Source of the DNA: an uncultured Chthoniobacterales bacterium
Lineage (GTDB): Bacteria > Verrucomicrobiota > Verrucomicrobiae > Chthoniobacterales > UBA10450
Reading direction: 5' to 3'
DNA: 8,066 nucleotides
Assembly (NCBI GenBank): GCA_955652855.1
Contig: CATPCN010000371.1
Span: forward strand, 1-8,066
This document shows positions 1 to 5,274 of this stretch, in pieces. The stretch's first letter is position 1, and each line of letters begins with the position of its first letter. The notes beneath the pieces are model-generated. The model did no database searches, was not told the origin of the DNA, and was given only the letters and a program-made list of their open reading frames with translations. The position numbers and the translations under genes are program-made.

Positions 1-137
1 CACTCAAAATCGGCCTCCTGATGGCTTCCTGGACTCAAACCACGAAATGTTCGGTCTCGTCGCCATCCCCAGCGAAAATTCGTGCTACGCCGCGAGACGA
101 TCCTTGGTTGCCGCGATCTGAATTCCCGGACAGGCTC
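1..137. other. left-edge stretch without a supported gene
   Basis: I see no convincing coding sequence here. Short open frames exist on both strands, but none has a recognisable protein pattern or a plausible ribosome binding site. It lies downstream of the minus-strand membrane protein gene and may contain that gene's 3' untranslated region. Confidence 0.4.
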
Positions 138-650
138 CTAGTGGGTCGACCTGGGCACTACGGGGAAAGTCCCATGTGTGGCAAGCGAGATGATGAAGAG
201 CGCGATTCCGGCAACGACAATTAATACATGAGGCAGATATACAGGCACTAACCACAGATTCTCCCAAACTTGGCCCAGCACACTTCGGCTGAAGTATTCG
301 TCAAACCACGTTTGATACGCTTGGAACGGCACTATGTGCGCATTTTCACTTCGAAAGTACGACTCGATCTCTTGGATTCGCCGCGAGTGGCCGTACTGAA
401 AGGCCTTCCAAATGGCTTCCAGCACCCAAAACACCAACGCCGTTCCGACACTGATCATCCAGAACTCTCTTTGACCGTACTGAAAGCCGGCACCGAGGCC
501 GACCGCCGCTATCGTCGCGGACCACCCCTTAATGGTCACCGCCCGTTTGTCAAAGTCCTCATAGGTGTTTTGCAGGAGCAAGTATTCGTCGCGAAGAAAA
601 GCCCGATGCTCCGACAGGGTGCTTTCGTCAGGCTGAGCCCTTTGCTGCAT
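138..650 (-). CDS. small multi-spanning membrane protein of unknown function
   Basis: This is a 170-residue protein. I chose the ATG at 650 over the in-frame GTG at 680 because a GAGG Shine-Dalgarno sequence sits 6 nt upstream of it. The N-terminus (residues 1-40) is charged and helical, with LRDEYLLLQNTYEDFDKRA at its core. Hydrophobic segments follow at about 41-58, 63-84 and 137-157. A charged amphipathic stretch (about 88-125, with RRIQEIESYFR) separates the second and third. The layout of a helical cytosolic segment followed by a closely spaced membrane pair recalls small 2TM effector-type proteins such as the SLATT superfamily, but I cannot see a diagnostic motif and do not assign it. 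The family looks like a widespread hypothetical. It diverges from the gene at 801, and no partner gene can be seen on its left inside the window. The frame is intact, unlike most of the genes to its right. Confidence 0.72.
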   Translation of the reverse strand: MQQRAQPDESTLSEHRAFLRDEYLLLQNTYEDFDKRAVTIKGWSATIAAVGLGAGFQYGQREFWMISVGTALVFWVLEAIWKAFQYGHSRRIQEIESYFRSENAHIVPFQAYQTWFDEYFSRSVLGQVWENLWLVPVYLPHVLIVVAGIALFIISLATHGTFPVVPRSTH

Positions 651-755
651 CCACTTCCTCTCGTCGAGTAATCGTATCACGCTCTACAGGGGCCGAACGT
701 CAGCCTCTGGCGTGCTGTTCGTGAACGTCTGCGTAGCGGGCGAATTGGCAATTGG

Positions 756-771
756 TCGGGACTGGTCCCGA
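756..771. repeat. perfect inverted repeat in a divergent intergenic region
   Basis: TCGGGAC and GTCCCGA flank a TG centre, giving a 16-nt dyad. It lies between the membrane protein gene and the 801 gene, about 30 nt before the latter's start, beside a short direct repeat (AATTGG at 743-748 and 750-755). It could be an operator or an mRNA hairpin; nothing identifies a binding protein. Confidence 0.35.
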
Positions 772-800
772 TTCGTGCTGCGAGGCGCCAAGCAGCAGTT

Positions 801-2352
801 ATGCCGGTCCCTACCGCTTCCAACCAAACTACAATCGGTAATGCAATGCGCCAGGGATTGGACGACGAGCTCAGCGCTGTCCTGACTGATGTTCTAACGC
901 TTGAGAAACCCGACGGGAGGGTCTTCGAGAACATCAAGGCTCACGTGTCAGACAAAGGCATCCTGATCATAGATGTTAGCCTGCCGATAGAGGCCGGCGA
1001 CAAGTTGATCCGGGTGGTGCCGAGCGGGCTGAGAGACGTGTTCGTCGTCGATGATCCCGGATACCACGCAGCAGTGGGAGGCGTGCTGCCGGCTCACTTT
1101 CAGGCGAAGGTCCATCGGGAAAGATCCGTCACCCCTGTCTCGCATGCAGCGCCGCCTCCATGCGTTCTAAGCGGAAGTGACGTGCCTACTAAACCTGAGG
1201 TCACCGTACCGAGAGTGAAATGGAATCTGCCGCCTGAACTCTCCGAGTCAGCGCGCGACAAGCTTTTCGCTACCCGAGTTCAGGCGACCGAGATTCTAAA
1301 GGAGCAGAAGAGCTCGGTTCATAACTCAGAACACGCTGAAGCGCTGCGACTGACCTTCGTTCTCAGTCTTTTTGTTGAATTCGTTCAACAAGGGCGCAGC
1401 CTATGCATGCAAGGCGTCTGGACCGGCGAACGGTTTGAGTCGGAGTGCCTTGATTTTCTCCTAGAGCGCGCGAGGGAGGCCGACCTCGCAAGAGGCTCCG
1501 AAATTCGACCCGATGTAAATACTCAGATTGAGCGACGCAAAGAGTGGAAGACATACCGGCAGGTTCTCAACCAAGTCACGGATGCGCGTCTGGAGCGACT
1601 CGTTGTCGCTCGATCAGGACGCGACATCAATTTTCCACCCAGCGATCGCACCCGAACCGATGATCATCGATCGACCGGAAGGCCCCTGGAGAGCTACGAA
1701 TTCTGGACTGGTTGCCGTGCGGAGTTCGACATCCTTGCGACGCGCCAACGGACGGCTCTGGGACAGGAGACCCGCAAAGAATGGCTCAAAGCTTTCTGGT
1801 TTGCCGAATGGCAAGTTCGGCCGGTCTCGGCTAGAAGGTGGATTGGACGGAAATTTCAAGAGCCACTTTCGAGCCGTCGCAACAAGGGCGGCACGCGCTC
1901 TCGGATGCCCGCGGAACGTCAGACCGCTGGATTTCTGGATCTATCGTCTCACCCAGGATTTACTCAACGCTCAAGACCGCCTAGTCAGGGCAGAATTCGT
2001 TGGCGGCGAAAGCGGCGGCTGCATTCAAGGTGTGGTGGAATCGTGTATCGGTTACTGTTCACGGCTAGCGGAGAGGAGCGAAGCGCGTTTCGGATCCAGT
2101 TCTGCGCCCTCAACTTCTGCCGAGTCAACAGCAAAAAAGCAGCCAATTGCCGCAGCGATTCGAACAGCTTGGCTCGCTGAGCAACTGTCCAAGAGGGGGT
2201 GGAGTTCGGATCTTGAGATCGCCAGCAATGGCGGACCCACCTACAACACGATCCAACGCTTTCGCTCAGGGAAGAAGAGCACGCGCGACGGGTATGTTCG
2301 AAGCCGATTCGCCAAAGCATTCGGATGCCAGATCTCTGACGTCCCCGAGTAG
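801..2352 (+). pseudogene. two-domain protein of unknown function with C-terminal HTH-like region, frameshifted
   Basis: The start frame runs from ATG 801 (or ATG 846) and stays protein-like to about 1815. The second part of the protein continues in the +1 frame from about 1836 to the TAG at 2350. Residues 30-107 resemble a small beta-rich domain found in hypothetical proteins, with the pattern KPDGRVFENIKAHV, then LPIEAGDKLIR, then DDPGYHAAVGGVLPAHFQAKV. Residues 140-340 are charged and mostly helical. After the shift the protein reads FRAVATRAARALGC, then PLDFWIYRLTQDLL, and ends in an HTH-like tail, LAEQLSKRGW followed by GPTYNTIQRFRSGK. That tail resembles Cro/XRE-type helix-turn-helix regions. 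In the start frame the sequence after about 1850 is Arg/Ser-rich and looks non-coding. No good Shine-Dalgarno is visible at either ATG. The lesion is one extra base or two missing bases; a sequencing error or true decay fits. Function unknown. Confidence 0.6.
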
Positions 2353-2400
2353 TTAATTTCGATCTCAAAAGTCTCGGCATCCCAGCGACTTAGAGGGAGA

Positions 2401-2430
2401 TCTGAAACTTCCTGAAATTTCCTGAAAAAC
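2401..2430. repeat. three 10-bp phased repeats upstream of a promoter
   Basis: The blocks TCTGAAACTT, CCTGAAATTT and CCTGAAAAAC follow each other without a gap. Each has CTGAAA at the same position, so the A-tracts repeat once per helical turn. They end 7 bp before the -35 hexamer of the downstream promoter. They could be an operator for the small HTH proteins encoded just downstream, an UP-like bent segment, or recombinase accessory sites. Confidence 0.55.
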
Positions 2431-2437
2431 TCTCAAA

Positions 2438-2466
2438 TCGACACGGTCCGCTTTCCAGCTTAAAAT
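2438..2466 (+). promoter_or_regulatory. sigma70-type promoter for the HTH-integrase genes
   Basis: The -35 TCGACA (2438-2443) matches five of six consensus bases. A 17-bp spacer follows, then the -10 TAAAAT (2461-2466), also five of six. Transcription would start near 2473, about 33 nt before the GTG at 2506. The genes at 2506, 2780 and 3073 follow at short spacing, so they may share this transcript. Confidence 0.6.
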
Positions 2467-2505
2467 TTTTCAAGCGCTAAAAGAAATTCTCAGGAAGGAA
2501 AGAAC

Positions 2506-2746
2506 GTGACCGCGAAGGACCTGAGGACAAAGCGAGATGCAGCGGGCATCCCAGGGTATGTCGTATGCCAAGTCGCTGGGATTTCCAGGGCTAAAGCTCT
2601 CCGACATCGAGCGTGAGTATGTTACGGCTACTCCCGAGGCGCTGCAACAGATCGATGTAGCCATCGACGAAATCGTACGCACCCGTGAACATCTGGCGAA
2701 GCTCGCGGAGGAAGCTGGCCTGTCCTTGATCGGAGTGCGGTTGTGA
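2506..2746 (+). pseudogene. small XRE-like helix-turn-helix protein, one-base frameshift
   Basis: GTG 2506 is preceded by GGAAGG at 7 nt spacing and by a good promoter. The first 30 codons read MTAKDLRTKRDAAGIPG and end in GISRAK in frame 1. Skipping G2596 puts the rest in frame 2: LSDIEREYVTATPEALQQID and on to GLSLIGVRL, stop at 2744. The restored product is 79 residues, with an N-terminal HTH of Cro/XRE type (recognition helix around GISRAKLSDIERE) and a C-terminal helix. Without the shift, frame 1 meets a stop within about ten codons. An in-frame ATG at 2537 gives an open frame, but it would lack the first half of the HTH and has a nonsense N-terminus (QRASQGMSYAKSLGFPG), so it is not the native start. 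The likely job is transcriptional control of the integrase module or an excisionase-like role. Confidence 0.65.
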
Positions 2747-2779
2747 TCAGGACAAGGAAAGGACAGCCGGTGGAAAGCC

Positions 2780-3043
2780 GTGATTGAGCAAAGACAAACA
2801 GCACGTCCGGGTTCGACTCAGGCCTTCGAGGAGCGGCACTATCCCGTGGCCCATTGGTCCCGCCTATGGGGATTCAGCGCAAAAACCGTTCGTGACTGGT
2901 TCCATGACGAATACGGCCCAGGGATTCTTCGGCAGCCAAACACCGGTCGCCGATCAAAACGTGACTACATCACGATCATGGTTTCGGCCAGCGCCGCGGC
3001 GCGCATCTATGCGAAACGCACGGCGCGGGAGTTGGTCCATTGA
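2780..3043 (+). CDS. small HTH DNA-binding protein next to the integrase
   Basis: This is an 87-residue protein starting at GTG 2780, with GGAAAG close upstream. It starts 33 nt after the preceding HTH gene and ends 29 nt before the integrase start, so the three look co-transcribed. Residues about 17-55 (FEERHYPVAHWSRLWGFSAK and TVRDWFHDEYGPGILRQP) fit a helix-turn-helix of the excisionase or MerR N-terminal sort. VAHWSRLWGFS would be the first helix and turn, and AKTVRDWFHDE the recognition helix, followed by a basic strand (RRSKRDYITIMVS). Small proteins of this shape commonly sit just before tyrosine recombinases and act as recombination directionality factors. It is the only intact gene of the four rightward genes here. 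The excisionase role is inferred from position and size; a plain regulator is equally possible. Confidence 0.65.
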   Translation: MIEQRQTARPGSTQAFEERHYPVAHWSRLWGFSAKTVRDWFHDEYGPGILRQPNTGRRSKRDYITIMVSASAAARIYAKRTARELVH

Positions 3044-3072
3044 GACTTCCAGCACAGAGGTAATGTGAACAC

Positions 3073-4353
3073 GTGAAACGAAATAGTGAACTATACGCCT
3101 ACCGCCGACATCTCAGATGCTGTCCCCATTTTGGGCGGGGCGGCCGGGACGTCCGGTAGGACAAGTGCAATTGCCCATTTCACGTGGACGGCATCCACAA
3201 CGGCCGGCGCGTTCGCGGATCACTCAAGACTAGAAGTCGGCAAATGGCTGACCGTCGGGTTGCCGAACGCGTGCGCGCACTCGATGCGAAAGCTCAGGAG
3301 CAACTATCTGAGCTCGGTCCAACGACACCACGGCCAGCGGTGGTACAACGCGCTGTCTCCGACGCCGTGGAGCGATTCCTCAAGAACCGTGGGCGAATCG
3401 ATGCAGAAGGAAAATATTGCGGTGATCTTGAATACTCAAGCTGGCGGAAGTACCGGAACACTCTGAGGCGGTTTGCTGCATTCTGTGATGCGCACCGCAT
3501 CTCCGCGTTGGCCGATGTTACCCTGGACGCCCATGAAGATTTTCGTGGATCTCGAGGTATCGCGAAAGTAACGTGGAATGTTGAACGACAAACTCTTCGA
3601 ACGTTTTTCGGTTACTGCGTGAGCCATGCGTGGGTCACGACGAACCCTGCGAAAGAGTTGAAGGCGCCCCACAACCTAAAGCCGAACGAAGTGGTGCCCT
3701 ACACTCTTCAGGAAGAGAGCCAGATCCTCGCAGCGTGTGATCAAATCGGCGGTGACCGATATGTTCGATCGCTTGCGACGTATGAACGGTTACGGGCGAA
3801 GGCCATGGTGATGACGTTACGGCATACGGCGCTACGCGTGTCGGACGTCTGCACACTTCGAAAGGATGCTATTTCGTGGGATCCCGAACACGCTACTTGG
3901 CGCGTTTTCCTGCGAACCCAGAAAAGCGGCGAGGCTGTGTATCTTCCGATTCCCGACAGCTTGAAGCTCGCTTTGGACGTGCTTCCGCTACCGCGGAACG
4001 CCCCTCAGGACTGTCCCTACTATTTCTGGAACGGGCAGTCCTCGAAGCGTGCCGTCGTGGGCATCGCCGAGCGGACACTCTTCACGGTTTTCAAGAAATC
4101 AGGAGTAAAGGACGCCCACGCACACCGCTTTCGTCACACGTTGGCGACCAGGCTTCTGGGGAAGGGTGCTACGTTCGATGAGGTTGCGGACATCCTGGGA
4201 AATACTGCACCGACCGTTCGCAAGCACTACGGCAAGTGGTCAAAAGGTCGCCAAGACAACATCGACCGACTCATGTTGGACCATTTCCAAACGCTGCCGA
4301 CTGCACATCCAGTCACACCAAAGTCACACGAAAAAACGGAGGCTGTAAACTAA
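3073..4353 (+). pseudogene. tyrosine recombinase (tRNA-targeting integrase) with an in-frame amber codon
   Basis: From GTG 3073 the frame encodes 426 codons, broken only by TAG at 3157-3159 (codon 29). Residues 8-40 form a Cys-rich N-terminal motif, YAYRRHLRCCPHFGRG, then the stop, then DKCNCPFHVDG, as in related integrases. A SAM-like core-binding domain follows (about 100-190). The catalytic domain holds Arg255 (ALRVSDV), Lys284 (QKSGEAVYLPI), His351-x-x-Arg354 (HRFRH), Asn377 where many relatives have His (LGNTAPT), and the nucleophile Tyr386 (KHYGKW). Asn at that position is, as I recall, usual in this subgroup. The amber is one base from TTG (Leu) or TGG (Trp). Translation could restart at GTG 3184, giving a protein without the Cys motif but with the full catalytic domain. 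It ends 20 bp from a tRNA-Leu remnant, which fits an integrase acting at that tRNA. Confidence 0.8.
4311..4331. repeat. pair of direct repeats near the attachment site
   Basis: AGTCACACCA (4311) and AGTCACACGA (4322) occur 11 bp apart at the integrase 3' end, about 45-65 bp from the tRNA 3' terminus. Integrase arm-type sites are often short direct repeats flanking the core, so they are candidates. Overlap with coding sequence and only two copies make this weak. Confidence 0.3.
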
Positions 4354-4364
4354 TGAGCCTCCGT
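4331..4364 (-). terminator. rho-independent terminator of the tRNA-Leu gene, inside the integrase 3' end
   Basis: Read on the minus strand, ACGGAGGCT and AGCCTCCGT form a perfect 9-bp stem around an 11-nt loop, followed by a run of six T residues (4336-4331). It begins 9 nt after the tRNA CCA end. The T-run lies on the minus-strand side, so it stops leftward transcription from the tRNA, not the rightward integrase transcript. The stem occupies the last integrase codons and the stop codon. Confidence 0.8.
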
Positions 4365-4373
4365 GGGTTACTG

Positions 4374-4428
4374 TGGTGCGGGGGAGGGGACTTGAACCCC
4401 TACGGGATTGCTCCCGCTAGCACCTCAA
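4374..4428 (-). tRNA. 3' half of tRNA-Leu(GAG), 5' half missing
   Basis: Read on the minus strand from 4428: anticodon loop TTGAGGT (anticodon GAG), 3' anticodon stem GCTAG, variable arm CGGGA-GCAA-TCCCG, T arm AGGGG-TTCAAGT-CCCCT, acceptor strand CCCCCGC, discriminator A and encoded CCA. The long variable arm, the A discriminator and the TTCAAGT loop are typical of bacterial tRNA-Leu. The expected 5' side (GCGGGGG acceptor strand, D arm, CTAGC anticodon stem) is absent. The sequence beyond the loop (ATCGC) pairs at only three of five positions. It is therefore not a working tRNA gene but the duplicated 3' part carried at an integration site. The break falls at the anticodon loop, a usual crossover point for tRNA-targeting tyrosine recombinases. 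Confidence 0.85.
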
Positions 4429-4442
4429 GCGATTTCAAATCG
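4374..4442. other. attachment site (attP-like or element-element junction)
   Basis: The tRNA-Leu 3' half ends at its anticodon loop and continues into a 13-nt palindrome, CGATTT-C-AAATCG (4430-4442). The integrase gene lies directly to the left and a leftward excisionase-like and conjugation operon to the right. An integrated element would regenerate an intact tRNA at the integrase end. Here the integrase end meets non-tRNA sequence, which is expected for attP in a circular element or for the joint between tandem elements. Confidence 0.7.
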
Positions 4443-4582
4443 TACCCCCGAGTCGCCAGAGCTTTCCTTAGAATACTTTACCGCGCTCATCCCTACCCCC
4501 CGGTTTTCCCTGTTTTTCCGGGCAACCACTGGAACACCGCTGGAAGTCCCTCGGACATCGCGGCTCGTCATCCCCAATCTGC

Positions 4583-4921
4583 CTAAACTTTGTCCCCTTC
4601 CAGCCATTTTTGCAGATCGGCGATATCGAGCCGCACGGATCGCCCGTGCCTCACCACCGGAATCTCTCGGCGGAAAATCAGGTGCTCCACCGCGCTCTTT
4701 GATCGCCCGAGCAGAATGGCGGCTTCGGCTACGGTCAAAAGCCGCGGGGACACCCTCACCGATGCCGCGCCGTTGCCTCTCTTGCTTTCATTCCCTCCAC
4801 CGCTTCCATTCGAAGGGATATTCCCGCCATGCACCGAAACGCTTCTGCCGGTCTGAAGTTCTGAGAGCAGTCTTTTAGCGATTTCCCTGGCCAGTTCATT
4901 GAGGAATTTTGGATCGTACAT
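4583..4921 (-). CDS. excisionase-like helix-turn-helix protein
   Basis: This is a 112-residue protein. I chose ATG at 4921 because GGAG lies 11 nt upstream; an in-frame GTG at 4933 would add four residues and overlap the preceding stop. Residues 1-22 are a charged helix (LNELAREIAKRLLSELQ). Residues 30-55 are a Gly/Asn/Ser-rich linker. Residues 60-109 are a MerR/excisionase-type HTH of the HTH_17 sort: LLTVAEAAILLGRSKSAVEH as the two helices, then FRREIPVVRHGRSVRLDIAD and LQKWLEG as the wing and closing helix. It is the last gene of the leftward operon and its stop lies about 140 bp from the attachment site, a common position for a recombination directionality factor. It may instead regulate the upstream transfer genes. 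The N-terminal helix plus flexible linker is longer than a minimal excisionase and may serve in partner binding. Confidence 0.72.
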   Translation of the reverse strand: MYDPKFLNELAREIAKRLLSELQTGRSVSVHGGNIPSNGSGGGNESKRGNGAASVRVSPRLLTVAEAAILLGRSKSAVEHLIFRREIPVVRHGRSVRLDIADLQKWLEGDKV

Positions 4922-4923
4922 GG

Positions 4924-5274
4924 CTAGTCCCACTCCTGCGAGGGTTGCGGATTACGTTGGTGGGCCCCATCGAGATAGATCGTCAGCAAGAAGCCGCCAA
5001 ACCACCCAATGAAGCTCACCCAAAGATTTGGGTACCACACGCACGCGATGCTTATAGCGGCAATCCATCTCCGACTTGGACGTGACACCCAAAGCCCCAG
5101 CGCGATTGAAGCGATGGCAATCACGGTCGCCCACCAACTCGAAAAGCAGGCGCATACGGCCGGAAGCATATAGATCAAGAGACAACCCTCGGTATATGCC
5201 GTGGCGCTCTTGCCGCCGCCATTCATGCGGCTGTTAAACCCGGCCATGAACTCCTCTCTAATGTCGCGATTCAT
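4924..5274 (-). CDS. small inner-membrane protein overlapping the coupling ATPase gene
   Basis: This is a 116-residue protein. I chose ATG at 5274 because AGGAGG sits 6 nt upstream; an upstream ATG at 5310 would overlap the preceding gene by 53 bp. With the chosen start the overlap is 17 bp, which suggests translational coupling. Residues 1-28 are polar. Hydrophobic segments span about 30-64 (one long or two short helices, LLIYMLPAVCACF then WWATVIAIASIALGLWV), 70-81 and 84-101. A short polar tail ends in QPSQEWD. It is very rich in Trp (nine) and has Cys within the membrane segments. I recognise no family. Since the ATPase it is coupled to has no membrane anchor of its own, it could supply that anchor, but this is inferred only from gene order and topology. 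The next gene, the excisionase-like protein, starts 3 bp beyond its stop. Confidence 0.7.
   Translation of the reverse strand: MNRDIREEFMAGFNSRMNGGGKSATAYTEGCLLIYMLPAVCACFSSWWATVIAIASIALGLWVSRPSRRWIAAISIACVWYPNLWVSFIGWFGGFLLTIYLDGAHQRNPQPSQEWD

Noticed and set aside
21..224. 67-codon plus-strand open frame
   Set aside because: It overlaps the 3' end of the minus-strand membrane protein gene and has no recognisable features.
1528..2352. Independent 274-codon gene starting at ATG 1528
   Set aside because: The first 100 residues are unnatural and overlap better coding in the other frame. Only the part after about 1836 is real, as the end of the 801 gene.
2590..2602. Programmed +1 frameshifting in the HTH gene
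   Set aside because: GCTAAAGCTC lacks a known slippery or stop-associated recoding signal, so a simple indel is more likely.
2537..2746. 69-codon gene starting at ATG 2537
   Set aside because: Only its C-terminal 49 residues are native. The start frame with promoter and ribosome binding site begins at 2506 and shifts at 2596.
3086..3466. 126-codon plus-strand open frame overlapping the integrase start
   Set aside because: It is a different frame over the native integrase N-terminus. Its apparent start at 3086 overlaps integrase codons with clear motif content, and its own sequence is Thr/Ser/Ala-rich without a pattern.
4500..4524. Terminator for the leftward operon at CCCGG/CCGGG
   Set aside because: The stem is only 5 bp with a 14-nt loop and no T-run follows on the minus strand.
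4374..4580. A complete tRNA-Leu gene, or one interrupted by a group I intron
   Set aside because: No GCGGGGG acceptor strand, D arm or matching anticodon stem occurs to the right in the proper order, and the flank runs straight into the excisionase-like gene.
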